Source: Sternotherus odoratus
Lineage: Eukaryota; Chordata; Testudines; Kinosternidae
Assembly: GCA_032164245.1 (NCBI GenBank)
Contig: JAVMKO010000002.1
Location: forward strand, 88,611,340 to 88,675,339
Reading direction: 5' to 3'
Length of the DNA stretch: 64,000 nucleotides
Numbering within the stretch: position 1 is the first letter of the stretch; each line of letters opens with the position of its first letter. Below, in pieces: positions 11,160 to 21,987 of the stretch. The notes under the pieces are model-generated. The model saw only the letters and a list, made by a program, of their open reading frames with translations. It searched no databases and was not told the DNA's origin. The position numbers were made by a program, and so were the translations under genes.

Positions 11160-11572
11160 CAGAAATCTCTGAAACTTTTCAGTAGCACATACCTGAGGCT
11201 TTATGTCTGTGGGAAATGCTGCCATGTATCAGTGAATGCAACCTTCTGTGCTGCAAATGCTGCTTGAATAAAGAACTGGGATTTGAATGTCTATAAATGA
11301 CAGACTACCAAACAGTATTTTGTCGTGTATACATCCTCAACTGTTATTTAAATTAAGAGCTATGTGGGAATTTGAGTTTCTTTTGCATTGCAGAGTACAT
11401 CATTTGTTATCAGAAACACAAGGGGGAGCTAGAGCTAGAACCTCCAATGGCCTGAGCTGTGCAACATATTGTATAACAGGATGTAATCAGTCAGCACCAG
11501 GTAGATCAGAGTGACAAAAGATAAGGGAGCAGTCAGTGCTACAGCCCTGCTGAAAAGTTTCAGGGATATCTG
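11160..11572. mobile_element. Possible DNA-transposon remnant with inverted ends
   Basis: The left end (CTCTGAAACTTTTCAG) and the right end (CTGAAAAGTTTCAGGG) are inverted matches over about 20 bases, 413 bp apart. An AATAAAG lies near 11262. No target-site duplication could be paired, and no coding is seen. It could instead be part of an LTR leading into the gypsy element. Confidence 0.4.
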
Positions 11573-11689
11573 TGCACTATTGACAGAATCAAAACGTGGT
11601 GTCAAAAGTAAATGTGCAAGGACAAAGCAATTAGCAGATCTGATTGTTAGACTTACATAAGCAAATAGCTAAACACAAAACTCAATCAT

Positions 11690-11941
11690 AGCAACAAGCC
11701 TGCTTCTGTTCCTGAACCCATGGACATGGAAGGGGATGTGTTCAACAACTGGCTGTTCTTCAGAGCACAATTGGAAAATTTTGAAATTGTCACAGGACCG
11801 GATGAAAAAGATAAAAGAATAAGGGCTGCAACAGAAAGAATGCCACATGCTCCAGCAGCACTTGGCATGCCACCAACAGTCAGCAAAATTTTGAGTGCAC
11901 TCCAAAAACATTTTGAACCTACAAGAAATGTTAAAATGTGA
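11690..11941 (+). pseudogene. Gypsy-like gag fragment
   Basis: An open frame reads 'MDMEGDVFNNWLFFRAQL...' with a run-on block ending at FEPTRNVKM. The layout (short acidic start, WLFF, then an RxxxTxxxxPxA-type helical stretch) resembles capsid regions of Ty3/gypsy elements, and it lies upstream of a clear gypsy RT in the same orientation. The assignment rests mainly on that position. Confidence 0.5.
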
Positions 11942-12879
11942 GCACTCTTCCAATGTAAGCAAGCATCTACATAAACCACTGACCAGTATATTGCTACACA
12001 AAATGGGGCAGATTCATGTGAGTATGGCATTTTGAAAGAGGATTGATACAAGATTCTTTAGTCATAGGAACCAACGACAAAGGAGTTCAGATAAGAATGC
12101 TCAGAATCCCCAAGTTAACATAGAAATGTACAAAGCGAGTGAACAAGTTCTCATTCAAATGAAGATGATAAACACACAGGAGACTGAGAGTATACATAAT
12201 ATATACAAAATCAAATGCAGGAATCCACAGGAAATAAATAAGAACACCACATAAGTACTGGAAAAAGGCAAACATGCCTCACAATGAAAGCTGCGTATAC
12301 TGTGGGACAAGACCCACAGCCACAGCAGGCAAATGTCCAGCTTACGGATTATATGGAGAAACTGGAAAGTAACACTGAAGTGGTGGCACAAGGAAGAAAT
12401 AGAATGCCAAATAGATAGTGGAACATCTGTAAATTAGGATACAAGGACTTAGTCAACATCATGCAAGATGGACCAGCAAAACTGCAGCTAAACAATGCTA
12501 AATTAAAACTATATGATGGTACCATCCTCACAACACTAGACCAATGTGTGTTACAGGCAAAACACCAAGGGAAGGTATACTAGATAGAATTTCAAAGTTG
12601 TGAACACCAGCGAGAAACCACTTCTATCAGCCAATACAAGCGAACCCATTAAACCTCTTGCCTACAATTCATACAATCAACTCACAAGCAAAAGAAATCA
12701 ATGCACACGGACAAACGCAACCAGGTGTCATCTCCATGACTTGATTCCTGAGGGACTACAATGATGTTTTTAAAGGCATAGAGTGCCTCACAGGCACATT
12801 ACACCTGCACTGGCTAGGTAGTTGTGTCCCTTTGCCATAGCTACCATGCAGAATCCCCATAGCATTAAAAGAAAAAAAT
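11942..12879 (+). pseudogene. Decayed gypsy interior (nucleocapsid/protease region)
   Basis: No long frame survives. Short traces such as a Cys-rich 'CVYCG..PTATAGKCPAYG'-like stretch near 12290-12350 and 'QIDSGTS' near 12410 fit a zinc knuckle and an aspartic protease. Both are broken by stops. Confidence 0.45.
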
Positions 12880-13580
12880 ACTGAAAGCAATAAAACAAAT
12901 GGAAATGGATGGCATTATTGCCAAAGTGACTGAACCTGCAAAATGGATAAACATGGTAGCCATAGAAAAACCAGGAAATCTTTGTATATGTATAGAGCTA
13001 AGCAATTTAAACAAGGTGCTGTTGAGGGCTCATTACCAGATACCCACAAAAAAAACCCAAATTATACCTGACTTTGTTAAATCAAAGATATTTTCATCGA
13101 TGAATACAAAAGATGGATACTGGCAAGTTCTATTAACAGAAGAAAGTAGTTATCTCACCAACTTCTGGACACCAGCAAAATGATACAGATGTCTGATAAT
13201 GCCATTTGGAATCAAACCAGCTGCAAAAGAATATCAACACCACCGAGAAGATGTATTAGCCGATCTCAGCGGGATAAGCATTATAGTTGAGGACATTTTA
13301 GTGTACAGGCGTGGTGACACAATGGAAAAGGTGCAATATCAGATCATGACTCTCATTCATCTCCAAGAAAGAGCCAAGCAGGTCAACCTAAAACTCAACA
13401 AAGAGAAGATGACTCACAGAGGTACCACATATGGAATGCCTGCTGACCTCACAAGATCTGCGACCTGAGTGAGAGCAATACAGCAAACTCCCAAACCTTC
13501 AAACACCAATGCCTGCCAATGCTATTAGGATTTGTAAATTACCTGACCAATATCCTTTCTTGTTTCTGAGAGGTATGTGA
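12880..13580 (+). pseudogene. Gypsy reverse transcriptase, defective
   Basis: Plus-strand blocks follow Ty3/gypsy RT order: LCICIELSNLNKVL, HYQIPT, FSSMNTKDGYWQVLL, a stop at about 13183, MPFGIKPAAKEYQ, then VEDILVYRRGD in place of the expected D-D pair, and VNLKLNKEKM. A final FVNYLTNIL block lies near 13530. Stops and the altered catalytic pair make it inactive. It is a different class from the ERV immediately upstream. Confidence 0.85.
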
Positions 13581-13588
13581 GCCTCTTA

Positions 13589-13783
13589 AGGCTTGTCTTC
13601 ACTAAAGTGGGGAGAGATCAATCTTTTGGCGATCGATTCATCGCGTCTCATTAAGACGCAATAAATCGATCACCAGCGGCATCCCTGTCAACTCCGGAAC
13701 TCCAGCTCGCCAAAAGGAGTTATTAACGTAGCTGAATTTGTGTATCTACAGCCGATCCCCCCCCCCCCAGTGAAGACCAGCCC
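13589..13783. mobile_element. PIF/Harbinger-like MITE nested in gypsy, TTA target duplication
   Basis: Ends AGGCTTGTCTTCACT and the inverse of GGGCTGGTCTTCACT are flanked by TTA on both sides (13586-13588 and 13784-13786). A 3-bp TWA duplication is typical of PIF/Harbinger. It separates the gypsy RT from its RNase H, so it inserted later. A C-tract lies near the right end. A related, larger copy is at 21988. Confidence 0.8.
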
Positions 13784-13786
13784 TTA

Positions 13787-14446
13787 GACACTTACTAGAT
13801 ACACATGCAATGTGGATTTGGCTACCCAAGCATGACGCAGATCTCAAGCATGTTATAAGACTTGGTTTCCACAACCTTGTGCTAAAATATTATGATGTGA
13901 AAGCAGTTACCATATAGTGCGATGCCAGTGAAACTTCTGCAAAAACATAATATGTAATCTTTGCATCAAGATCCTTATCTCTAGCAATAGTACTTGCCTG
14001 TGAAAAAAATTGATCAGTACATACAAGGTGAAAAATCCATACATACTTGAAATCATTTTGAAGAAATCACTGTTATCAGCTCTAAAACACCTCCAAAATA
14101 TGCTATAAATGACAATGTCATCACCTAGGATTTATGCTATTAAAAAGGAACCAAAATGTATAAGGCAGATTTTCTCCCCAAAGAAGCTCTGCCTCAAGAA
14201 GCAGATACAAATGAACAAGAAATCCTTAACCTAATTAAGAGAAACACAAACACAAAAGAAATACAAAAAGAAACAGAAAGTATTAATCAAGCTAGCTACA
14301 TTCCTATTTTCCAGCAACGACTACAGAAAGTCCCTGAGCTTACACTACAGGATATAGAGCTACAATTTCTGACATCTGTTACTTTAACAGGATGGTTGGA
14401 CACACATGAAGAGGCTGCTTTTGCATATTGGAACTCTTGTGATTAA
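13787..14446 (+). pseudogene. Gypsy RNase H and downstream remnant
   Basis: Right after the MITE the gypsy frame resumes with LKYYDVKAV and CDASETS (about 13885-13940), the start of the RNase H domain. A later open frame (14156-14446) starts MYKADFLPKEA, recalling the conserved end of that domain, and ends at a stop. Integrase was not recognised, so the 3' half is missing or too decayed. Confidence 0.65.
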
Positions 14447-15033
14447 TTCAGTGTGAAGGCCAACATTATATTCAAAGGCAACCAAATGCATAAACCCTTA
14501 AGGAGAGATCCTATCTCAAATATACCACAGCCCTTCTGGTATAGAAGTGGGTCTATGAAAAGCTAGGGCTATAGTGATGGGATTCCTGAGGGTACAACCT
14601 AGAGGTGAGATACCATTGTGCCCCCTTAACTCACCAGCCTGGGCTGTCTCTCACAATACTTTGCTTCAGCCACTGTTATCCCTGAGTATGTTAGAATATG
14701 GAGCCCCGCTCCCAAATAATGCAGGAATACTTCCAAATCACAAAGAGAAAGGCACCAGCAAATTTCCCAAGCCCCCAGTGTTGCACCCCAGAACTGTACC
14801 ATCTTGCCTTGGTCAGAAACCTGACCAGTGTAAGTTCATTATCTAGTCTTCCCCATCCTCAGTATGGGGAGGGCCCACACTAGCCTTCCTAATCTGAAAT
14901 GAGATTTCCCAAGCACTTCAATTAAAACACACCGTTTTAAGTAAAATATAAAACAGATTTATTAGCTACAGAAAGATAGATTTCAAGTGATCCTAAGTGG
15001 TAGTGCAGGTGTGATTATACGTGGACATGCATG
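14447..15033. other. Intergenic stretch before the CpG island
   Basis: No gene or clear transposon recognised. Two overlapping ORFs (14574-14883) have no recognisable domain and look like chance. Confidence 0.5.
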
Positions 15034-15154
15034 TAGGGTGACTAGACAGCAAACGTGAAAAATCAGGACGGGGGGGAAGGTAACAGGAGCCTATATAAGA
15101 AAAAGACCCCAAAACGGGACCGTCCCTATAAAACCGGGACATCTGGTCACCCTA
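15034..15154. mobile_element. Short MITE with TAGGGTGAC ends
   Basis: Left end TAGGGTGACTAGACAGC and right end TCTGGTCACCCTA are inverted repeats with internal matches such as 'tataagaaaaagaccccaaaacggg'. The sequence resembles a widespread amniote MITE with this end type. It abuts the CpG island but is not itself CpG-dense. Confidence 0.7.
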
Positions 15155-15304
15155 TGATGCAGGAGGTCGCTGGGCCCCTGGACACTCCTTCACCTCTTAG
15201 CGTCCCGCTGCGCGCTGCAGCCCCCCAGCGCGCGCTGGGCACCCCCGGCCGGCCCCCCAGCCACGCCCGCCAGCACGGGGCAGAGGCGCTCCTCTCCGTT
15301 GCAG

Positions 15305-15328
15305 ACTACAGAGCCCAGCATGCAGCGC
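15305..15328 (+). promoter_or_regulatory. ZNF143/SBF-like site 1
   Basis: ACTACAGAGCCCAGCATGC resembles the long ZNF143 motif ACTACAATTCCCAGCATGC, with differences confined to the middle. Confidence 0.65.
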
Positions 15329-15404
15329 GCCTTCCCCACCCATCTTCCCTTGCGGGCGCTGGCTGAGGTCTACCCCAGCACGTTAGTGCGAGGGGGAAGC
15401 GCGG

Positions 15405-15412
15405 TGACGTCA
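15405..15412. promoter_or_regulatory. Palindromic CRE (CREB/ATF site)
   Basis: Perfect TGACGTCA, about 550 bp upstream of the start codon and inside the CpG island. Confidence 0.75.
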
Positions 15413-15420
15413 AATGGGAG

Positions 15421-15443
15421 CAATGCAGCTTGGGAGTGGTAGT
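15421..15443 (-). promoter_or_regulatory. ZNF143/SBF-like site 2 (degenerate)
   Basis: Read on the minus strand, ACTACCACTCCCAAGCTGC resembles the ZNF143 motif, with several mismatches. It is weaker than site 1. Confidence 0.5.
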
Positions 15444-15507
15444 TCCTGAGGTTCTGGGAAGGTCAACATGGAGCTTTGCCTGCCGGAAAGCGTAGGTCTT
15501 GTGTGCC

Positions 15508-15527
15508 GCGTTGCATGCCGGGATTCA
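15508..15527 (-). promoter_or_regulatory. ZNF143/SBF-like site 3
   Basis: The minus strand reads TGAATCCCGGCATGCAACGC, matching the TTCCCAGCATGC-x-x-CG half of the motif except for one or two bases. Confidence 0.55.
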
Positions 15528-15902
15528 GGCGGGTTCCTGTGGGTGTAGCGCACCCGTTCAGTTCCGGGAGGTGAGCACGCGCTTGCTGTTGATTATGAGG
15601 TCAGCACGTGGTGCCGGAAATGTGGACTGGAGGGCGTGCCTGTCACTTTCTTTCCCCGGAGCGGGAAGGGTCAATGTGCACGAATCTTTACATCGCTGTC
15701 TCCGGGAAGCGAGTTCCGCGTTACTGTCCCTTTAAGACTCGACGGGCGCGTGCGTAGAGTGCCCTGCGCGTGCGTATTGGGGCCGTGACCTCGCGCCCAG
15801 TCGGCGCCGCTCGTGACTGTTTGGATATTTTTTGTAGGGTGTGTGTGGGGGGGCGAATAACAGCTCAGCGTTCGAGCCATTTATTGAGTCAGTGGCGCGA
15901 GC

Positions 15903-15916
15903 GTTGCCATAGCGAC
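15903..15916. promoter_or_regulatory. RFX X-box-like site
   Basis: GTTGCCATAGCGAC is close to the palindromic RFX X-box GTTGCCATGGCAAC. It ends 43 bases before the ATG, so it lies in the 5' UTR or at the core promoter. Confidence 0.6.
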
Positions 15917-15958
15917 CTTCTCCTTGGCGGCCTGGGGCCGGGACACGCCGCCGGAGCC

Positions 15959-16263
15959 ATGGAGGAGTCGGAAGGCGCAGGGCCCGCCGAGGGCCCCGGG
16001 GCGGCGGTGACCGAGATCCGGGTGCCGGGCCCACGAGCGCTGCGGCTGCTGGAGTGGAAGGTGTCCGCGGGAGCGGCGGTGAAGATCGGGTCGCTGCTGG
16101 CGCTGTGCGCGCCCCTCCCGCCGCCCGGCCGCGCCGCCACCCCCCCGGCCCAGGGCCCCGGCGCCCGGCCCCTGCGCGCGGCCGCCGAGCGCCGGGTGAA
16201 GGCGGAGCGGCCCGGCGTGGTGCGCGAGCTCTGCGCGCGGCCCGGACAGGTCATCGCTCCCGG
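15959..16263 (+). CDS. CTDP1: CTDP1 exon 1: N-terminal lipoyl/biotinyl-like part
   Basis: CTDP1 (FCP1) is the nuclear phosphatase that removes phosphate from the C-terminal repeat domain of RNA polymerase II, recycling the polymerase after transcription. This exon encodes residues 1-101 and part of 102, starting MEESEGAG. The ATG was chosen because its context is GCCATGG and the next residues match the expected FCP1 start; the frame is open upstream but has no earlier ATG. LRLLEWKVSAGAAVKIGSL and RPGVVRELCARPGQVIAPG are the two halves of the lipoyl/biotinyl-carrier-like fold; the Pro/Ala-rich insert between them is the most variable part. The exon ends GG|GTAAGG, leaving two bases of a codon. 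Confidence 0.95.
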
Positions 16264-18212
16264 GTAAGGGGCCGACGGGACGCGCGGCCGCCCGCCACGG
16301 GCCGAGGCAGGCGGGGGGGATGCGGGGGCATCGCTCCGCCCCGACTGAGTCCGCTGTGAACCCCCCCGCCGGGCCGCAGCCCCCGGGCTCGGGCAGCGTA
16401 TCGGCGAGAGGAGGCTTTGGAGGCGGCGGGCTGGGCTGGGGGAGTCGCAGGGTCTCCGTCTCCTCCCGGCCCTGGTCGTTGTCACTTCGTGGTCGCTGCT
16501 GCCGGAGTGTCCCCAGCGGGTAGCTAGAGGCGCGTATGCGCTGTCGCGGGGGTGGGAGTTGCGGTTTCGGACCAGTTCAGCTTCGGAGAGCTTCACTTTT
16601 TTACTTGGAAAGGGTCTATAACCCAGCCCGCGCTGGATTTACGGCAATAGAAGGGTTTTTTTGGTCACGGTCATAAATGTGCATCTTTGAGAGATGGTAG
16701 CTTGGTCTAGGGAAGAATTCTTCCCAGCAGAAAACTTTCACAGTCCTGAGTGATGTAGCTAGGTCATCCTAAATTTTAGGAGTGAACTAGGTTAGTCCTT
16801 GATGTTGCTAAAATGAGCTACAGAAAGAGTTTTCATAATATTGATGTTTTACTCTCTCTCTGCCTCAAATTTCTTATCTATATTATGGGGCAACAATATT
16901 TCTATGCCTCACAAGGTTATTGTGTGGCTAAACTATTTCATATTTGTGACCTGCTCAGATCCTAGGATGATGAGTGAGGCAGAAAAAGCCTATAAAGAAT
17001 TATACTGATGATATATGTCTAGTAGAGAAAGGGATAACATAGTCCAATGGCTGGAGTTTGCAGAAAGACAAATACACCTGCATATGCTCTAGAATGCAGT
17101 AATTTCCTATTTTGTATGTTGCAGCAGCGAAGATCAAATAGTGAAGGAATCTAACTTTTTTCTGTTTAAGGTGGAAGTTTAATCTGGAGATCAATTTTGC
17201 AGTAATAGAAGAACTCTTGTTTGCTCCAGCATAGTTCCCATAAACACTAAAATATTTGTATAACAACCCTACATATTAAAGCATTTTAGTGACCAGTTCT
17301 CAAAGTTGAGAGATAGTTAATGACAGCTATTTCCCATTGTTTAACAGTGTTCATATTATCTTCTATTGATTTGACTTCTGACTTGTTAAAAATGTTAAAT
17401 AGTTAGTCTTTGCATTCCCAGCTGTGAATAGCATGTTTCAGCTCTGAGTTAAATTGGGCTAATGGCTTGCTACCCTACACTTCAAACAGGTCTTTCTTGA
17501 CAGAAAACCATTGAAACCTTCTCCTTCCTTTGTTTTATGATGGCAAGTTATTTTCTTTTTTTGCAGTTCTTTTGATATTTAGGTGGATGCAACCAGGCTT
17601 AAACTTCTTTATTGAAGATCAGTGGCATATACAGAACAGCTGCATAACTTTACTTTGGGTCTTTTCTAAGATCCAAGAAATTAGTATCAAAGCATATATA
17701 AACAAAATGATTTTTATCAGTCAGTAACCAGACCACTGAGTTCTCTTTCCCATTGCGAGAACTTTCTTGTAGTCATTTTTATTCTTGTAATAGAACTGAG
17801 TGGGGGAGCAGGGAATTAGAACTAAAGGTTTCTACAAGTTCTGCCTCAGTATGAGGCAAAATATATTTTAAAAACATATGTTTTGTCAGTATCTGGATGG
17901 AACAAGGTTATGCCTGAAGGTTCTGCTAAAGTTATTCAAGGGCTTTGTGGTAAGAATACAGACCATATGAGGACTAAAACTCTGAAACAATAAATTGGTA
18001 TTTAGAAGCTGTGGGAGAGATGCACCTTATGTAACTTAACCAAAAAACAAGGACATCTTTACCATGCTATGTCAATACAAGGCTTATATTTGTCTTTTTC
18101 ATTTCTAAGTCTAGCTAAATTAACATACATAGGCTTATGTGACTTGAGACAACATAATTTTCAGATGGCTTGCACATACTAAAAACTAGTGTAGTGTGGA
18201 TTTATGTTAGAC
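16264..18212 (+). other. CTDP1 intron 1, first part
   Basis: The donor GTAAGG leaves the CpG island at about 16560. The rest is AT-rich with no recognised repeat or RNA gene. Confidence 0.6.
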
Positions 18213-18524
18213 CAGGGGTAGGCAACCTATGACACGTGTGCCATAGGTGGCACGCAAGCTGATTTTCAGTGGCACTCACACTGCCTGGTTCCTGACCACA
18301 AGTCTGGGGGGTTCTGCTTTTTGATTTAATTTTAAATGAAGCTTCTTAAAACATTTTAAAAACCTTATTTATTTTAAATGTAATAATAGTTTAGTTCTAT
18401 ATTAAAGACTTATAGAAAGAGACCTTCTAAAAACATTAAAATGTATTACTGGCATGTGAAACCTTATATTAGAGTGAATAAATGAAGACTCAGCACACCT
18501 TTTCTGAAAGGTTGCCAATCCCTG
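18213..18524. mobile_element. hAT MITE with CAGGGGTAGGCAACC ends
   Basis: Ends CAGGGGTAGGCAACC and the inverse of GGTTGCCAATCCCTG frame a 312-bp AT-rich non-coding interior. The 8-bp flanks TGTTAGAC and TGTTACTT are similar, consistent with a decayed hAT target duplication. Confidence 0.8.
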
Positions 18525-18637
18525 TGTTACTTAGTTTCCAGTAAGTATAAACATTTGATGTTGGTGCATGCACAAAAGTTGTGCACAAATTGTGTGCTGG
18601 ACTCAGTTAATGTATATCCTCTTAATTGGAATTAGTA

Positions 18638-19121
18638 CCGTATTTTTCGTCTTATAGGACGCTCCGGCCTATAAGACGCCCCCTCGTTTTTTAATAAAAA
18701 ATCCGGACAAAAAAAAAAAAAAAAAGCGCCTCGCTCTCCCGTCCCCGCCGCGTGGGCGGGCTGCCGAGGTTCCCCCCTCCCCGCCGGACCAAAAAAAAAA
18801 AAAAAAGCGCCTCGCTCTCCCGTCCCCGCCACGCGGGCGGGCTGCCGGGAGCGTCCCGGTTCCCCCCTCCCCGCCGCGGGCGGGCTGCCGGGAGTGCGCC
18901 CGCGGCGGGGAGGGGGGAACCGGGACGCTCCCGGCAGCCCAGCCCGCCCGCGGCGGGGAGGGGGGAACCTCGGCAGCCCGCCCGCGCGGCGGGGACGGGA
19001 GAGCGAGGCGCTTTTTTTTTTTTTTTTTTCCCCTATAAGACATTCGCCCTATAAGACGCACCAACCTTTTCCCCCCCGTTTTGGGGAAGAAAAAGTGCGT
19101 CTTATAGGGCGAAAAATACGG
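18638..19121. mobile_element. Fold-back Tc1/mariner-like MITE
   Basis: Terminal inverted repeats CCGTATTTTTCG...CGAAAAATACGG are bordered by TA (18636-18637 and 19122-19123). Each end repeats 'TATAAGACGC' text. Inside are poly-A and poly-T runs and a GC-rich block that is itself a long inverted repeat centred near 18900, so most of the element can fold on itself. ORFs here are low-complexity artefacts. The inner unit CGCCTCGCTCTCCCGTCCC occurs twice directly (about 18727 and 18808) and inverted near 19000. Confidence 0.8.
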
Positions 19122-19123
19122 TA

Positions 19124-20516
19124 GATGTTTGCGTTAGACTCTTCAGAAAAGAAATAAACTGGCTGTTGTTGACTCATAATCTTCTAGTTGCCATATAAGC
19201 TGTGCTTGGTGTTGTAATACTAGTTTGGGGCAAATTGTCATCTTCTGGAGTTTTGAATATTGAGTTAGTATATATGTTTATAGGTCACTGTAAACTTAGT
19301 ATTTTATGAATAACTAAGGAAAAATTGACATCCTGTAACAGAGAATGAGGATGGTCCAGTGATTATGGCTCTAGTCTGGGACTTGGGAGAAACAGATTGT
19401 AAAATGTGATAACAGCACTTCCCTACCTCACAGGAGTTTTGTAAGGATAAATATATTAAAGATTATTAATCATTGAGATACTAATATGCCCCTCCCCCCT
19501 GCAACTGTAGTACCTATATAGAAAAAATTACATGTGTTTACACCAGCCTCTTGGGATGTTGGAAGGGATTTGTGGCCTTTCAGTTTGGTGCAGTTGGGTC
19601 AGATATTGTTTCCAGCTTCTTTTGTTAAAATCCTAAAATGTACAGAAACGTTTCTATATATTGTTTCTGAAAGTGCTGGTGAAAACAGTTTATAAAATTT
19701 GTATTTAAAACAACTGTATGGAAATAGTGTTGTTTACAACCCAAACACTTTACCATTGAGCTAGTTTATGATAGCTTAAAAGTTAAATTGTTACCATCCA
19801 GGTTGAGAATAAACAAGGAGTAAACAGTATAAACAGATTTAGATTATTTTTTTTTTGAATTATTTCCATTTTAATAATTTACATTTCCCTTTAGTCATGG
19901 TTAATAACAAAACAAGTAAGGACATCTTTACTGTGAGTGTCCCCTTTAAGGAAGGTACATTAGGGGTCTTGAGAGGTTGGCAATTTCCCTGTTTAACACT
20001 GAGCTATGATTAAAATGTCAGCTGGAGGTGAGAATGCACCTGTAAATAAAAAGAATCTACCAGAGAGATCAAGGAGCTTAGGACTGTAGGTGTCAGGGGT
20101 GGCAGCAGCAGTTCACATCAAAGAATTCTCACCAAATTCCATGGCAGCAACAATGAAGAAAATGTCAAAAAATTGCTGGCCTATGTTCTGAGTATTTTTA
20201 GGGTGTATATTTGCTTCTCTTTTTAAGTGGCAATGTACTTTCTAAATCCAGCTTTTTCCCTGAAGTTCGTGTTAAAGGGTATGTCAGCATTGTACTGGAA
20301 TAGTGTTTTATGTAATGTTACATAAACAAAAAACCAAAGCAAACTTTATAATGTGAAGCTATTATTTCATCTCTGGGTCCTGATAACTACACAGACCACT
20401 TGAGTTCACTTTCATTATTCATGTTGGCAAAACCACTTAATGGAATTAATACTTGAGAATTCCAAGATGCTTACCTGCTTTATCTTAATATATGGCTGTA
20501 TTTATTGTGTGATACA
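19124..20516 (+). other. CTDP1 intron 1, middle
   Basis: AT-rich intronic sequence. No gene, RNA or clear repeat recognised. Confidence 0.5.
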
Positions 20517-20524
20517 TTTTATAT

Positions 20525-20897
20525 CGGGGTGGCCATCCTAAGCCCGAGAAGGAGCCAGATATTACCAATGTACAGTGCCGAAGAGCCACAGTAATATGTC
20601 AGCAGCCCCCCATGAACTGTGCCTCCTGCCCACCGGCAGCCCCTCCGATCAATGTCTCCACCTCACTCCCGATCAGCTGTTTCATGGCATGCAGAAGGCT
20701 CCAAAGAAAAGTGGGAGGAACAGGGCTATAGCTGGGGAGAGGGTGAATGAGGGCAGGGCCTGTGTCAGAGCCAGGAGTTGAGCAGTGAGCACCGCCTGGC
20801 ACATTGGAAAGTAGGTGCCTGTAGCCCCAGCCCCAGACGGTGCCTATACAAGGAGCCACATATTAACTTCTGAAGAGCCACAGGTTGGCCACCTCTG
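20525..20897. mobile_element. hAT element with CGGGGTGGCCA ends
   Basis: The left end (CGGGGTGGCCATCC) and right end (GGTTGGCCACCTCTG) are inverted repeats. The flanks TTTTATAT (20517-20524) and TTTTATAG (20898-20905) are an 8-bp target duplication with one difference. The repeated phrase 'gagccaca' marks the ends. Non-coding interior. Confidence 0.85.
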
Positions 20898-20905
20898 TTT
20901 TATAG

Positions 20906-21987
20906 TGCATCTTAGTCATAACATTCTCTGTTGCTGAAATGTTTTTAGGATTCCAATGAAAGACATTTAAGAGGCAACTGATCTTTGATCAAAGGGGAAA
21001 AAATGCCTGTTGCTAAAAAGCTTACATTGAAAGGTGTTGCTGTTTGGATTTTTATTTCATGTATAGTTTGACTTTAAGAAAACCGAAGAGAGAGCAGGAA
21101 TTGAGGGGGCGAGGAGAGGAGGAAATGACCCGACTCCAGTTAGCCTCAGGGCTTAGTCTGCTAGCTACAGAAAAAAATATCTTTGCTCTCACTCCCTCAG
21201 AGATTCATATTCTACATTTTAAAGCAATAACATGCCTGTGTACTGTTGTAGGTATCTACAGCTAGTCACATAGAAATATTTTCCTACTATATTGTTCAGT
21301 ACATTTCACTTGCATGTGTCAAATATTTGGCCAGCAATAGTTACTTTTAATCATATACTTTTTTGCAGTATTCAGTCGGTGAAGAAGTTGGTCAGATAAC
21401 ATTTGACAACCACAATGTACTACATCTCTCCTACTTTTGTTCCTCCTTAAACTTCACTCTACTTTTTTTCTTTCCAATAATAGTTCACAATGTGTATTTT
21501 TCTGTGTTTTTTTTAAATGTCTCCTATCTTCCATCTCTCCTCCCTTATTGTGTGCACTCCATTTTTCTACAGGGTTTTCCCTACCTCTTCCCCCTGTATT
21601 TTTTCTCCTTCTCGCTCCCAATTTATATATACACATTTCACATCTCTCTCCATGTATCTCATAAATTTAGTCTTCTCCACCATTGCATAAGGCTTGGATG
21701 CTTTTGTCAGGCATTTGTTAGAGGGCTAAATCTTGCAGCCATAAATAGATATGAATGACGGTGGAGACCGTCTAAGAGGTAATGCCCAGGGTGAGAAACC
21801 AACCCCACACTTGACTTGAAGTGGAGCAGTTGCTGGGATTTTTAGCAGGACACTAAAGTGGAGTGTCTTTCATGTTCTACACCTGCCTACATCCTTTTGT
21901 TGTTGTTTTTTGTTTTGTTTTACCCTCCATAGTGAATAGATCCATTCTGTGCCACTGCTGTTGCTATAACTTTGCTAAGGAGTCCTA
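20906..21987 (+). other. CTDP1 intron 1, pyrimidine-rich stretch
   Basis: No feature beyond a C/T-rich tract at about 21425-21660. ORFs here are hydrophobic low-complexity translations of that tract. Confidence 0.5.

Larger units (their letters stand above)
15170..16560 (+). promoter_or_regulatory. CTDP1: CpG-island promoter of CTDP1
   Basis: A sharply GC- and CpG-rich block in AT-rich surroundings covers the 5' flank, exon 1 and the start of intron 1. No TATA box is near the expected start, as usual for housekeeping promoters. Motifs seen: a perfect CRE, three ZNF143-like sites, ETS-like CCGGAA sites (about 15483, 15612) and an RFX X-box-like site close to the ATG. Divergent transcription is possible, but no leftward gene was recognised. 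Confidence 0.85.

Noticed and set aside
1..15000. NFATC1 exons expected upstream by synteny
   Set aside because: No frame with the expected domain features was recognised; the synteny expectation alone is not evidence.
15889..16596. 235-residue minus-strand ORF across the CpG island
   Set aside because: It is the reverse shadow of GC-rich exon 1, dominated by Arg/Ser/Pro/Ala with no domain; the plus frame matches CTDP1.
18669..19064. 131-residue minus-strand ORF and overlapping plus ORFs
   Set aside because: They arise from the GC-rich inverted repeat and poly-A/T of the fold-back MITE.
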